Assembly (NCBI RefSeq): GCF_018342065.1
Contig: NZ_JAFDOE010000009.1
Location: 62,250-126,249, forward strand
Reading direction: 5' to 3'
Source of the DNA: Citrobacter sp. FP75
Lineage (GTDB): Bacteria; Pseudomonadota; Gammaproteobacteria; Enterobacterales; Enterobacteriaceae
DNA: 64,000 nucleotides
Position numbers and translations under genes: made by a program. This document shows, in pieces, positions 40,884 through 50,345 of the stretch. The notes below the pieces were generated by a model. It searched no databases, was not told where the DNA came from, and saw only the letters and a list, made by a program, of their open reading frames with translations. Position 1 is the stretch's first letter. Each line of letters opens with the position of its first letter.

Positions 40884-42525
40884 GCCAGGACTTATAACGG
40901 TTAATCAGACCGTTAGTCGAGCAGTCATGGCTGTTGATCTCTTTATCATCATTCAGCTCCGGCAGAATGCGGTTCGCCAGCTGTTTGCCCAGCTCAACGC
41001 CCCACTGGTCGAAGGTGAAGATGTTCAGGATAACGCCCTGAGTAAAGATTTTATGCTCATACAGCGCAATCAGCGCGCCCAGGCTGAACGGGGTGATTTC
41101 GCGCAGCAGGATGGAGTTAGTTGGGCGGTTGCCTTCAAACACTTTGAACGGCACAACGTGCTCAAGCGTAGCCGGATCTTTACCCTGGTCGCGATATTCT
41201 TGCTCAACCACTTCACGAGACTTGCCGAACGCCAGCGCTTCGGTCTGCGCGAAGAAGTTAGACAGCAGCTTCGGATGGTGATCGGACAGCGGGTTGTGCG
41301 TGATAGCCGGGGCGATGAAATCGCACGGCACCATTTTGGTCCCTTGGTGGATCAACTGATAGAACGCGTGCTGGCCGTTAGTACCCGGTTCACCCCAGAT
41401 GATTGGGCCAGTCTGGTAATCCACCGCATTGCCGTTACGGTCAACGTATTTACCGTTGGATTCCATGTTGCCCTGCTGGAAGTAGGCCGCGAAACGGTGC
41501 ATATACTGGTCGTACGGCAGGATTGCTTCGGTTTCAGCACCGAAGAAATTGTTGTACCAGATACCAATCAGCGCCAGCAGTACCGGCAGGTTTTTCTCCG
41601 CCGGGGTGGTGGAGAAGTGCTTGTCCATCGCATGCGCGCCGGACAGCAGTTCAACGAAGTTGTCGTAGCCCACGGACAGGATGATGGACAGGCCAATGGC
41701 GGACCACAGGGAATAACGGCCGCCGACCCAGTCCCAGAACTCAAACATGTTGGCGGTATCAATACCAAATTCGCCAACCGCTTTACCGTTGGTAGACAGC
41801 GCAGCGAAGTGTTTGGCAACGTGCTTGTTGTCGCCTGCGGTCGCCAGGAACCAGTCGCGCGCGCTGTGGGCGTTGGTCATGGTTTCCTGGGTAGTGAAGG
41901 TTTTAGACGCGACCAGGAACAGGGTGGTTTCCGGGTTTACTTTTTTCAGCACTTCGGCAATGTGCGTACCATCGACGTTGGACACAAAGTGCATATTCAG
42001 GTGATTTTTGTACGGACGCAGCGCTTCGGTCACCATGAACGGGCCGAGGTCAGAACCGCCGATACCGATGTTCACCACATCAGTGATAGCTTTGCCCGTA
42101 TAGCCTTTCCAGCTACCGGAGATAATCGCTTCAGAGAAGGATTTCATCTTCTCCAGCACCGCGTTCACTTCCGGCATCACATCTTTGCCGTCAACGATGA
42201 TTGGGGTATTGCTACGGTTGCGCAGCGCTACGTGTAGCACCGCACGGTCTTCGGTACGGTTGATCTTCTCGCCGGAGAACATGGACTTGATGGCACCGCT
42301 CAGGTCAGTCTCTTTCGCCAGATCCTGCAGTTTCGCCAGCGTTTCTTCGGTAATGCGGTTTTTGGAGAAATCCACCAGCATCAAATCGTCAAACGTTGCG
42401 GAAAACTTAGTGAAACGGTCGCTATCTTTCGCGAAAAGGTCCGCGATCGTAACGTCTTTCATCTCTTCAAAGTGTTTTTGTAGTGCCTGCCAGGCTGAGG
42501 TCTGCGTTGGATTGATGTTTTTCAT
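40879..42525 (-). CDS. pgi: Glucose-6-phosphate isomerase Pgi
   Basis: A 548-residue cytoplasmic glycolytic isomerase interconverting glucose-6-phosphate and fructose-6-phosphate. The signatures are clear: [46 protein letters not shown], the catalytic glutamate in [21 protein letters not shown] and the lysine in [13 protein letters not shown]. The ATG at 42525 ([10 protein letters not shown]) is chosen; the frame before it starts with TTG. The last residue or two differ from E. coli because the stop codon lies in the end of a short repeat. Confidence 0.98.
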   Translation of the reverse strand: MKNINPTQTSAWQALQKHFEEMKDVTIADLFAKDSDRFTKFSATFDDLMLVDFSKNRITEETLAKLQDLAKETDLSGAIKSMFSGEKINRTEDRAVLHVALRNRSNTPIIVDGKDVMPEVNAVLEKMKSFSEAIISGSWKGYTGKAITDVVNIGIGGSDLGPFMVTEALRPYKNHLNMHFVSNVDGTHIAEVLKKVNPETTLFLVASKTFTTQETMTNAHSARDWFLATAGDNKHVAKHFAALSTNGKAVGEFGIDTANMFEFWDWVGGRYSLWSAIGLSIILSVGYDNFVELLSGAHAMDKHFSTTPAEKNLPVLLALIGIWYNNFFGAETEAILPYDQYMHRFAAYFQQGNMESNGKYVDRNGNAVDYQTGPIIWGEPGTNGQHAFYQLIHQGTKMVPCDFIAPAITHNPLSDHHPKLLSNFFAQTEALAFGKSREVVEQEYRDQGKDPATLEHVVPFKVFEGNRPTNSILLREITPFSLGALIALYEHKIFTQGVILNIFTFDQWGVELGKQLANRILPELNDDKEINSHDCSTNGLINRYKSWR

Positions 42526-42838
42526 TAGCAATACTCTTCTGATTTTGAGAATTGTGACTGAGATCGATTGTAACGCCAGTCACAGAAAAGTGTGATTGTT
42601 TTAGTGCCGTTGCCAGGGCATCCGCCAAACGAGGCTAAAAAGTATAGCGGTTATCAGCGTTGTTATTAGTACCGTTACTCAACGCAGTTGCAGCATGAAA
42701 AATCCGCATAATCCCGTCGTTGACAGCACAGGCTACACATTTTATTTATAAATACGGTATTTGCATTTGCGCCTGCACCGGTTTCCGTTCTGCCTTTGTG
42801 CCATGGTCGCTCTATTCATTCCCTGACACGAGGTAGTT
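42526..42838 (+). promoter_or_regulatory. lysC upstream region lacking a lysine riboswitch
   Basis: The 313 bases between the divergent pgi and lysC genes contain a promoter-like TTGACA (about 42719-42724) with a TATTTA/TATAAA -10 some 17 bases on, leaving a leader of only about 90 bases. I searched by eye for lysine-aptamer landmarks (AGAGGTGC-type segment, paired GGAG/GGGG helices) and found none. The end of the leader, including CCCTGACACGAGGTAGTT before the ATG, matches E. coli lysC as I recall it. Confidence 0.65.
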
Positions 42839-44188
42839 ATGACTGATGTAGTTGTCTCCAAGTTTGGCGGTACCAGCGTCGCGGATTTCGACGCCATGAA
42901 CCGCAGTGCTGATGTGGTCCTTTCCGACGCCAGCGTACGTCTGGTGGTGCTTTCCGCATCCGCCGGGGTCACCAATCTGCTGGTAGCGTTAGCTGAAGGA
43001 CTGGAGGCAACTGAACGCTTCGAGAAACTCGATACCCTTCGCCAGATTCAGTTCAATATTCTGGAGCGTTTACGTTATCCGAACGTAATCCGCGAAGAGA
43101 TCGAACGTCTGCTGGAAAACATTACCACGCTGGCGGAAGCGGCTTCGCTGGCGACCTCAACCGCGCTGACTGATGAACTGGTCAGCCACGGCGAACTGAT
43201 GTCCACCCTGCTGTTTGTGGAAATCCTGCGCGAGCGTAATGTTCAGGCGCAGTGGTTTGACGTGCGAAAAGTGATGCGTACCAACGATCGTTTTGGTCGC
43301 GCCGAGCCGGATGTCACGGCACTGGCTGAACTGGCAACACTGCAGCTGGCACCGCGTCTCGCAGAAGGCCTGGTGATTACCCAGGGCTTTATCGGCAGCG
43401 AAAGCAAAGGCCGCACCACCACGCTGGGACGTGGCGGCAGCGACTATACCGCCGCCTTACTGGCAGAAGCCCTGCACGCCACGCGCGTCGATATCTGGAC
43501 CGATGTTCCCGGCATCTACACCACCGATCCGCGCGTTGTACCGTCTGCACAACGTATTGATGAAATTGCCTTCGAAGAGGCCGCAGAAATGGCCACCTTC
43601 GGTGCAAAAGTTCTGCACCCGGCAACGCTGCTCCCCGCTGTCCGTAGCGATATTCCGGTGTTTGTCGGCTCCAGCAAAGATCCCAAAGCGGGCGGCACGC
43701 TGGTGTGTAATAAAACCGAGAATCCACCGCTGTTTCGCGCCCTGGCGCTGCGTCGCAAGCAAACGCTGCTGACGCTGCATAGCCTGAATATGCTGCACTC
43801 TCGCGGTTTTTTAGCGGAAGTTTTCGGCATTCTGGCGCGCCACAATATCTCGGTGGATTTGATAACGACCTCCGAAGTCAGTGTCGCGCTGACGCTGGAT
43901 ACTACCGGTTCAACGTCCACCGGTGATACGCTGCTCACGCAATCCCTGCTGATGGAACTGTCTGCGCTGTGCCGGGTGGAGGTTGAAGAAGGTCTGGCGC
44001 TGGTCGCGCTGATTGGCAATGACTTATCTAAAGCCTGCGGCGTGGGTAAAGAAGTGTTCGGCGTGCTGGAACCGTTCAACATTCGAATGATTTGCTACGG
44101 CGCATCCAGCCATAACCTCTGCTTCCTGGTTCCGGGTGCTGAAGCCGAGCAGGCGGTACAGAAGCTGCATCATAATTTGTTTGAATAA
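42839..44188 (+). CDS. lysC: Lysine-sensitive aspartokinase III (LysC)
   Basis: A 449-residue aspartate kinase, the first step of lysine, threonine, methionine and diaminopimelate synthesis. The kinase domain starts VVSKFGGTSVADF and has TTLGRGGSDYTAALLA. Two C-terminal ACT domains (from about residue 315, with HNISVDLITTSEVSVALTLD) bind lysine for feedback inhibition. Length equals E. coli LysC. The protein-level control looks intact although the usual riboswitch in the leader appears to be missing. Confidence 0.97.
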   Translation: MTDVVVSKFGGTSVADFDAMNRSADVVLSDASVRLVVLSASAGVTNLLVALAEGLEATERFEKLDTLRQIQFNILERLRYPNVIREEIERLLENITTLAEAASLATSTALTDELVSHGELMSTLLFVEILRERNVQAQWFDVRKVMRTNDRFGRAEPDVTALAELATLQLAPRLAEGLVITQGFIGSESKGRTTTLGRGGSDYTAALLAEALHATRVDIWTDVPGIYTTDPRVVPSAQRIDEIAFEEAAEMATFGAKVLHPATLLPAVRSDIPVFVGSSKDPKAGGTLVCNKTENPPLFRALALRRKQTLLTLHSLNMLHSRGFLAEVFGILARHNISVDLITTSEVSVALTLDTTGSTSTGDTLLTQSLLMELSALCRVEVEEGLALVALIGNDLSKACGVGKEVFGVLEPFNIRMICYGASSHNLCFLVPGAEAEQAVQKLHHNLFE

Positions 44189-44261
44189 TGTTTGCTCGGT
44201 GGCTATTGGTCCGGTAAGCCTATTGCTGAGAAACCGCATCAGACGGTGAAGGAAAATTAAA

Positions 44262-44297
44262 AAAAGTGCCGGGTGGCGTATGCTTACCCGGCCTGAG
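44262..44297. repeat. REP element downstream of lysC
   Basis: GTGCCGGGTGGCGTATGC/TTACCCGGCC forms a REP-type hairpin about 75 bases past the lysC stop codon, before yjbD. Confidence 0.7.
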
Positions 44298-44358
44298 TGC
44301 TATCAGCAAGCCCAGGATTACCGTACACTGAGGATATCGGCTAACAGAGGGCACCATT

Positions 44359-44631
44359 ATGGCACTCCCCCGCATTACCCAAAAAGAGATGACCGAGCGC
44401 GAACAGCGCGAACTGAAAACGCTGCTCGACCGTGCCCGTATTGCGCACGGTCGCCTGCTAACCAACGCAGAGACCAACAGCATTAAGAAAGAGTACATCG
44501 ATAAGCTGATGCTGCAGCGTGAAGCCGAAGCCAAAAAAGCCCGCCAGCTAAAGAAAAAGCAGGCTTATAAACCGGATTCAGAGGCCTCGTTTTCCTGGTC
44601 GGCTAGCACACCGACGCGCGGTCGGCGTTAA
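44359..44631 (+). CDS. yjbD: DUF3811 family protein YjbD
   Basis: A 90-residue hydrophilic, strongly charged protein that I recognise as YjbD; its function is unknown. It is mostly predicted helix or coiled coil ([20 protein letters not shown] and [20 protein letters not shown]) with a basic C terminus ending RGRR, which could bind nucleic acid, though that is a guess. It overlaps the convergent rluF by four bases. Confidence 0.92.
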   Translation: MALPRITQKEMTEREQRELKTLLDRARIAHGRLLTNAETNSIKKEYIDKLMLQREAEAKKARQLKKKQAYKPDSEASFSWSASTPTRGRR

Positions 44632-45509
44632 CGTCCTTTCTTCTTACGCCCCGGCTGAGCAAAACGTTTACCGTTAGACGCCGGGCGCGCTTTCTCTTTC
44701 TCAGCAGATTTTTCGATTTTCACCACCGGGCGCTTAATGCCTGCGGTGGCTGCTTTTGGCTTCGCTTTCGCCTTTGGTTTAGCTTCTGAAGATGAGTTCT
44801 CAATCAGCTTAAACAGATCGATCAGTTCGTCATCCGTCAGGTCACGCCATTCACCCAGCGGCAACCCGGACAAACCGATATTCATGATCCGCGTACGTTC
44901 AAGCTTCACCACTTCATAACCAAAGTGTTCGCACATCCGACGGATCTGACGGTTCAGCCCCTGGACCAGGGTGATGCGAAATACAAACGGCGCTTCTTTC
45001 TTCACCTTACATTTCTTGGTGACGGTTCCGAGGATTGGCACACCGGCCCCCATCCCACGAATAAAGTCATCCGTAACCGGCTTATCAACCGTTACCAGAT
45101 ACTCTTTTTCATGATCGTTACCGGCACGCAGGATCTTATTCACCAGATCGCCGTGATTGGTGAGAAAGATCAGCCCCTGGGAATCTTTGTCCAGACGGCC
45201 AATCGGGAACACGCGCTTGCTGTGATTAACGAAATCAACAATGTTGTCGCGCTCGCCGTCTTCAGTGGTGCTGACAATCCCTACCGGCTTGTTCAGCGCG
45301 ATAAAAACCAGATCTTCCGCTTCCCGCGGCTCAATCAACCGACCATTCACTTTTACGACGTCGCCAGGCATCACCTGATCGCCAATGGTGGCACGTTTGC
45401 CATTCAGGAAGACATTCCCTTGTTCGATAAAGCGATCCGCTTCGCGACGCGAGCAAATTCCGCTTTCACTGATGTATTTATTTAATCGGATGGATGAGTC
45501 GGGCAGCAT
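44628..45509 (-). CDS. rluF: 23S rRNA pseudouridine(2604) synthase RluF
   Basis: A 293-residue RsuA-type pseudouridine synthase modifying U2604 of 23S rRNA, and reported also to act on tRNA-Tyr U35. An N-terminal S4 RNA-binding domain ([22 protein letters not shown]) precedes the catalytic domain with the essential aspartate in [15 protein letters not shown] and the [12 protein letters not shown] motif. The C-terminal 50 residues are Lys/Ala/Pro-rich. The ATG at 45509 (MLPDSS) has AAAGGAGAA upstream; an open extension to 45632 is not supported. Confidence 0.96.
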   Translation of the reverse strand: MLPDSSIRLNKYISESGICSRREADRFIEQGNVFLNGKRATIGDQVMPGDVVKVNGRLIEPREAEDLVFIALNKPVGIVSTTEDGERDNIVDFVNHSKRVFPIGRLDKDSQGLIFLTNHGDLVNKILRAGNDHEKEYLVTVDKPVTDDFIRGMGAGVPILGTVTKKCKVKKEAPFVFRITLVQGLNRQIRRMCEHFGYEVVKLERTRIMNIGLSGLPLGEWRDLTDDELIDLFKLIENSSSEAKPKAKAKPKAATAGIKRPVVKIEKSAEKEKARPASNGKRFAQPGRKKKGR

Positions 45510-45852
45510 AATTTCTCCTTTGACAGCGAAATATACCCTACCTTGCGGGCGATAAAAAATAATCGTGTTCGAATGCCTGAACGCTATTTGTGATCTGCCA
45601 CACCTTTCGACACAAAAGTGTCGCTCATCCACGTCTGCAATTTTGTCTGCCGAAAATAAGCAGAATCAAGGCATTAGAACAAGAAGCACATATGTGCCGA
45701 CAGCGCGCTATCAGCACATCAAATGTGCAACACAATCAGCCAGATCAGGGCGTTGAAATAAGTGAAAATAGCTTTGAGCTGAGGAAGGAATGGGGTTATA
45801 TCAGATCAAGAAGGCAATTTCGTGATTTGCACAAATGTGCAGGAGTTCAAAA
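45510..45852 (+). promoter_or_regulatory. Control region of the sor operon
   Basis: This gene-free stretch before sorC contains three inverted repeats of one type: GCACATATGTGC (45686-45697), GCACATCAAATGTGC (45714-45728) and GCACAAATGTGC (45829-45840). The last one touches the sorC ribosome site AGGAG. They are candidate SorC operators. A partial CRP match, TGTGATCTGCCACACC, lies at about 45589-45604, upstream of them all. Binding is inferred, not shown. Confidence 0.6.
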
Positions 45853-46806
45853 ATGGCGACGGAAAACAGCGATGATATCCGCCTGATCGTAAAAATAGCG
45901 CAGCTGTACTACGAACAAGATATGACACAAGCGCAAATCGCTCGCGAACTGGGGATTTATCGCACCACGATCAGTCGTTTGCTAAAACGTGGCCGCGAGC
46001 AGGGCATCGTCACCATCGCCATTAATTACGACTACAACGAGAACCTGTGGCTGGAGCAGCAGCTAAAACAGAAGTTTGATCTGAAAGAGGCGGTCGTGGT
46101 CTCCTGCGACAACGAGCAGGAAGATGAACAACTCAATATGATGGGTGTACACGGCGCGCAGCTACTGGAACGCTTGCTGGAGCCCGGCGATATTATCGGT
46201 TTCTCCTGGGGCCGCGCGGTACGGGGGCTGGTTGAAGGATTATCCCCTGCCAGCCAGTCACGCCAGCTCATCTGCGTGCCGATTATCGGCGGGCCGTCCG
46301 GCAAGCTTGAAAGCCGCTACCACGTTAATACGCTGACTTATGGCGCAGCGGCAAAACTCAAGGGCGAATCCCACCTGGCAGATTTCCCGGCACTGCTGGA
46401 AAACCCGCTGATCCGTAACGGGATTATGCAATCACGACATTTTAAATCGATTTCCGCCTATTGGGATAATCTGGACGTCGCGCTGGTCGGGATTGGCTCT
46501 CCGGCGATACGGGATGGCGCCAACTGGCACGCATTTTACGGCAGCGAAGAGAGCGATGACCTGCACGCTCGTCGGGTTGCCGGAGATATTTGCTCGCGCT
46601 TTTACGATATCAACGGTGTGACGGTAGAGACCCATATGAGTGAAAAAACACTCTCCATCGAAACCAATAAATTAAAACAGGCGCGTTACTCTATTGGCAT
46701 TGCAATGGGTGAAGAAAAATACAGTGGGATTTTAGGCGCATTACGTGGGAATTATATTAACTGTTTAGTCACCAACAGCCATACTGCTGAATTATTGTTG
46801 AAGTAA
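45853..46806 (+). CDS. sorC: L-sorbose operon regulator SorC
   Basis: A 317-residue member and namesake of the SorC/DeoR regulator family. The N-terminal helix-turn-helix is visible at about residues 18-50 (YYEQDMTQAQIARELGIYRTTISRLLKRG). A large sugar-phosphate-binding domain follows (GDIIGFSWGRAVRGLVEGL, VPIIGGPSG, DVALVGIGSPA). In Klebsiella SorC activates the operon with sorbose and represses it without. The ATG at 45853 has AGGAG at good spacing. It is the first gene of sorCDFBAME and probably autoregulated. Confidence 0.95.
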   Translation: MATENSDDIRLIVKIAQLYYEQDMTQAQIARELGIYRTTISRLLKRGREQGIVTIAINYDYNENLWLEQQLKQKFDLKEAVVVSCDNEQEDEQLNMMGVHGAQLLERLLEPGDIIGFSWGRAVRGLVEGLSPASQSRQLICVPIIGGPSGKLESRYHVNTLTYGAAAKLKGESHLADFPALLENPLIRNGIMQSRHFKSISAYWDNLDVALVGIGSPAIRDGANWHAFYGSEESDDLHARRVAGDICSRFYDINGVTVETHMSEKTLSIETNKLKQARYSIGIAMGEEKYSGILGALRGNYINCLVTNSHTAELLLK

Positions 46807-46876
46807 ATATATTTGAATTGATCCTGCCATAATTAATTTTATGTGGGGTCCCCTTATCTGAAATTGGGAGTGTATT

Positions 46877-47683
46877 ATGCAAACGTGGTTAAATCTGCAG
46901 GGCAAAGTCATTATTGTTACCGGCGGTGCATCCGGCATTGGGCTGGCGATAGTCGAAGAATTATTAGCGCAAGGCGCTAATGTGCAAATGGCGGATATTC
47001 AGGGTGGAGAAGGTCAATATGAAGGTCATGACGGATATCATTTCTGGCCGACAGATATTTCCAGCGCCAAAGAAGTTAATCATACCGTTACCGAAATTAT
47101 CCACCGCTATGGGCGTATTGATGGTCTGGTGAATAACGCGGGCGTTAATTTTCCGCGCCTGCTGGTCGATGAAAAAGCCCCCGCCGGACAATATGAACTC
47201 AACGAAGCGGCTTTTGAAAAAATGGTCAATATCAACCAAAAAGGCGTGTTTTTGATGTCGCAAGCGGTGGCTCGCCAGATGGTGAAACAGCATGACGGCG
47301 TGATTGTGAATGTCTCTTCAGAAAGTGGGCTGGAAGGTTCAGAGGGCCAAAGTTGCTATGCCGCCACCAAAGCCGCCCTGAATAGCTTTACCCGTTCCTG
47401 GTCGAAAGAGCTGGGTAAACACGGCATCCGCGTGGTCGGCATTGCGCCGGGCATTCTGGAAAAAACCGGGCTGCGCACGCCGGAGTACGAGGAAGCGCTG
47501 GCCTGGACCCGCAATATCACCGTCGAGCAACTGCGTGAAGGCTACACCAAAAACTCGATCCCCATTGGTCGTTCAGGACGTCTGAGTGAAGTAGCTGATT
47601 TTGTTTGTTATCTGCTGTCTGAACGCGCCAGTTACATCACCGGAGTAACCACTAACATTGCGGGCGGAAAAACGCGCGGCTAA
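46877..47683 (+). CDS. sorD: Glucitol-6-phosphate 2-dehydrogenase SorD
   Basis: A 268-residue NAD-dependent short-chain dehydrogenase oxidising D-glucitol-6-phosphate to fructose-6-phosphate, the last step of sorbose breakdown. The Rossmann motif TGGASGIG is at about residues 15-22, followed by NNAG near 85, the catalytic serine in VNVSSESG and YAATK carrying the Tyr and Lys. GGGAG precedes the ATG. It follows sorC after 70 bp and is nine bases from sorF. Confidence 0.94.
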   Translation: MQTWLNLQGKVIIVTGGASGIGLAIVEELLAQGANVQMADIQGGEGQYEGHDGYHFWPTDISSAKEVNHTVTEIIHRYGRIDGLVNNAGVNFPRLLVDEKAPAGQYELNEAAFEKMVNINQKGVFLMSQAVARQMVKQHDGVIVNVSSESGLEGSEGQSCYAATKAALNSFTRSWSKELGKHGIRVVGIAPGILEKTGLRTPEYEEALAWTRNITVEQLREGYTKNSIPIGRSGRLSEVADFVCYLLSERASYITGVTTNIAGGKTRG

Positions 47684-47692
47684 GGAGGTTTT

Positions 47693-48100
47693 ATGGTCAA
47701 TGCAATCTTCTGCGCCCACGGCAAACTGGCCTGTGCCATGCTGGAATCCGTGCAGATGGTTTACGGTGACGTCAACGTTGCAGCGGTGGAATTTGTCCCT
47801 GGAGAAAACGCCAGCGACATCGTGGTAAAACTGGAAAAGTTAGTGAGTATTCACACTGGTGGTGAATGGCTGATTGCCGTTGATTTGCAGTGTGGTAGCC
47901 CGTGGAATGCCGCCGCGACGCTGGCGATGCGTAATCCTGCAATACGGGTCATTAGCGGGTTGTCATTACCCCTGGCGCTGGAACTGGTAGACAACCAAAG
48001 CAGTATGAATGTGGATGAACTGTGCGCGCACCTGACGACCATTGCTCAACAAACGTGCGTCGTCTGGCAGCACCTGGAAACGACCGAAGAGGATTTCTGA
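47693..48100 (+). CDS. sorF: Sorbose PTS component EIIA (SorF)
   Basis: A 135-residue mannose-family PTS EIIA. The phosphorylated histidine is His9 in IFCAHGKLACAMLES. A second conserved block is VDLQCGSPWNAAA. It takes phosphate from HPr and passes it to SorB. AAGGAGG stands before the ATG. The stop codon overlaps the sorB start (TGATG), so translation of EIIA and EIIB is coupled. Confidence 0.95.
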   Translation: MVNAIFCAHGKLACAMLESVQMVYGDVNVAAVEFVPGENASDIVVKLEKLVSIHTGGEWLIAVDLQCGSPWNAAATLAMRNPAIRVISGLSLPLALELVDNQSSMNVDELCAHLTTIAQQTCVVWQHLETTEEDF

Positions 48101-48594
48101 TGAACATTACCCTTGCTCGTATTGATGACCGCCTGATCCACGGTCAGGTCACCACCGTCTGGTCGAAGGTGGCGAACGCCCAACGGATTATCATCTGCAA
48201 TGATGACGTTTATAACGATGAAGTGCGTCGGACATTATTACGCCAGGCCGCTCCCCCGGGAATGAAGGTTAACGTCGTCAATATCGAAAAGGCAGTCGCG
48301 GTTTACCATAATCCGCAATATCAGAACGAAACCGTTTTTTATCTTTTTACCCGTCCGCAGGATGCGTTAGCAATGGTAAGAAAAGGAGTGCAAATTGCCA
48401 CGTTAAATATTGGCGGCATGGCCTGGCGACCGGGTAAAAAGCAATTAACCAAAGCCGTTTCTCTGGATGACGACGATATTAATGCATTTCGTGAGTTGGA
48501 TAGATTAGGTATCACACTGGATTTACGCGTCGTCGCATCCGACCCCTCGGTTAATATTCTTGAAAAAATAAAAGAACAGTCGTTCGCTGAATAA
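48100..48594 (+). CDS. sorB: Sorbose PTS component EIIB (SorB)
   Basis: A 164-residue mannose-family PTS EIIB. The active-site histidine is His14 in RIDDRLIHGQVTTVW. I chose the ATG at 48100, which overlaps the sorF stop codon; a longer open frame to 48022 lies inside sorF. It relays phosphate to L-sorbose carried by SorA/SorM, giving sorbose-1-phosphate. Confidence 0.95.
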   Translation: MNITLARIDDRLIHGQVTTVWSKVANAQRIIICNDDVYNDEVRRTLLRQAAPPGMKVNVVNIEKAVAVYHNPQYQNETVFYLFTRPQDALAMVRKGVQIATLNIGGMAWRPGKKQLTKAVSLDDDDINAFRELDRLGITLDLRVVASDPSVNILEKIKEQSFAE

Positions 48595-48659
48595 ATAAAA
48601 ACGCCTGTGTACTTATGCTTTAACAGGCAGGGATGATCATATTCACAAGGTGACATATT

Positions 48660-49457
48660 ATGGAAATAAGTACCCTACAAATTATCGCCATATTTATATT
48701 TTCCTGTATTGCCGGAATGGGCAGTGTGCTGGATGAGTTCCAGACCCACCGCCCGCTCATCGCCTGTACCGTTATCGGCCTGATCCTCGGTGATTTAAAA
48801 ACCGGGATTATGCTCGGTGGCACGCTGGAGCTGATCGCTCTCGGCTGGATGAACGTCGGCGCAGCGCAGTCTCCCGATTCGGCGCTCGCCAGTATTATCT
48901 CCGCCATTCTGGTTATCGTCGGACAACAGAGCATCGCGACCGGCATCGCCATCGCCTTGCCTGTTGCCGCAGCAGGCCAGGTGCTGACGGTATTCGCCCG
49001 TACCATCACCGTGGTGTTCCAGCACGCGGCGGATAAAGCTGCCGAAGACGCCCGCTTTCGCACCATCGACATGCTCCATGTTTCTGCGTTAGGCGTGCAG
49101 GCATTGCGCGTTGCCATTCCGGCGCTGATTGTCTCGCTGTTTGTCAGCGCCGATATGGTCAGCAATATGCTGAACGCCATCCCGGAATTCGTCACCCGAG
49201 GGCTGCAGATTGCCGGTGGCTTTATCGTGGTGGTCGGTTACGCCATGGTGCTGCGCATGATGGGCGTGAAGTACCTGATGCCCTTCTTCTTCCTCGGGTT
49301 TATCGCCGGGGGGTATCTCGATTTGAGTCTGCTGGCTTTCGGAGGCGTGGGTGTGATTATCGCGCTGGTCTACATCCAGTTGAACCCCCAGTGGCGTAAA
49401 GCTGAACCACAGGCGCAAGCCGCCTCTTCTCAAGCCCTCGACCAGCTTGACGACTAA
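48660..49457 (+). CDS. sorA: Sorbose PTS permease EIIC (SorA)
   Basis: A 265-residue mannose-family PTS EIIC with about seven to nine membrane segments. The family signature is visible as GLILGDLKTGIMLGGTLELIALGWMNVGAA near residue 40. AAGGTGA precedes the ATG. It forms the sugar channel with SorM. A 65-bp gap after sorB holds a small hairpin (CCTGT...ACAGG) that may modulate the message. Confidence 0.95.
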   Translation: MEISTLQIIAIFIFSCIAGMGSVLDEFQTHRPLIACTVIGLILGDLKTGIMLGGTLELIALGWMNVGAAQSPDSALASIISAILVIVGQQSIATGIAIALPVAAAGQVLTVFARTITVVFQHAADKAAEDARFRTIDMLHVSALGVQALRVAIPALIVSLFVSADMVSNMLNAIPEFVTRGLQIAGGFIVVVGYAMVLRMMGVKYLMPFFFLGFIAGGYLDLSLLAFGGVGVIIALVYIQLNPQWRKAEPQAQAASSQALDQLDD

Positions 49458-49468
49458 CGGAGCCTATC

Positions 49469-50293
49469 ATGGAACAGAAAAAACTGACCAAATCCGACCT
49501 GTTTAGCATGTTTGTTCGCTCCAACCTGCAGCAGGCGTCATTTAACTTTGAACGCATTCATGGGCTGGGCTTTTGCTACGACATGATCCCTGCCATCAAG
49601 CGTCTGTATCCACTGAAAGAGGATCAGGTTGCGGCCCTCAAACGCCATCTGGTGTTCTTCAACACCACCCCTGCCGTTTGCGGTCCGGTGATCGGCGTCA
49701 CCGCAGCGATGGAAGAGGCACGCGCCAACGGTGCGGAAATTGACGATGGCGCGATCAACGGCATCAAAGTCGGCCTGATGGGCCCGCTGGCTGGCGTTGG
49801 CGATCCGCTGGTGTGGGGCACGCTGCGCCCGATTACCGCCGCGCTCGGCGCGTCACTGGCGCTCTCCGGCAATATTCTCGGCCCGCTGCTGTTCTTCTTT
49901 ATTTTCAACGCAGTACGCCTGGCGATGAAGTGGTATGGCCTGCAAATTGGCTTTCGCAAAGGGGTCAACATCGTCAGCGACATGGGCGGCAATCTGCTGC
50001 AAAAGTTGACCGAAGGGGCATCAATTCTCGGCCTGTTTGTGATGGGAGTACTGGTCACCAAATGGACCAGCATCAACGTGCCACTGGTGGTGTCGCAAAC
50101 GCCAGGCGCAGATGGCACCACCGTCACCATGACCGTGCAGAACATTCTCGACCAACTCTGCCCCGGCCTGCTGGCGCTGGGTCTGACGCTGTTGATGGTG
50201 CGTCTGCTTAACAAAAAAATTAATCCGGTATGGCTGATCTTCGCCCTGTTTGCGCTGGGGATTATCGGTAACGCGCTGGGCTTTCTGTCCTGA
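49469..50293 (+). CDS. sorM: Sorbose PTS permease EIID (SorM)
   Basis: A 274-residue mannose-family EIID. It has an amphipathic N-terminal half with the conserved SNLQQASFNFERIHGLGFCYDMIPAIKRLY (about residues 14-43) and MGPLAGVGDPLVWGTLRPI, and hydrophobic segments at the C terminus. GGAG precedes the ATG. It follows sorA after 11 bp, as EIIC and EIID of this family always do. Confidence 0.95.
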   Translation: MEQKKLTKSDLFSMFVRSNLQQASFNFERIHGLGFCYDMIPAIKRLYPLKEDQVAALKRHLVFFNTTPAVCGPVIGVTAAMEEARANGAEIDDGAINGIKVGLMGPLAGVGDPLVWGTLRPITAALGASLALSGNILGPLLFFFIFNAVRLAMKWYGLQIGFRKGVNIVSDMGGNLLQKLTEGASILGLFVMGVLVTKWTSINVPLVVSQTPGADGTTVTMTVQNILDQLCPGLLALGLTLLMVRLLNKKINPVWLIFALFALGIIGNALGFLS

Positions 50294-50345
50294 TTTTTCG
50301 CCCCGATGAGAAGTCGGGGCTCCTGTCAAAACTGAGGTGGTAACT

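Noticed and set aside
40843-42237. 464-codon plus-strand open frame opposite pgi
   Set aside because: Entirely antisense to conserved pgi, with no recognisable domain; its length reflects codon bias of the real gene.
45565-45886. Short frames in the leader upstream of sorC
   Set aside because: They cover the palindromic operator candidates, lack ribosome sites and run into sorC out of frame.
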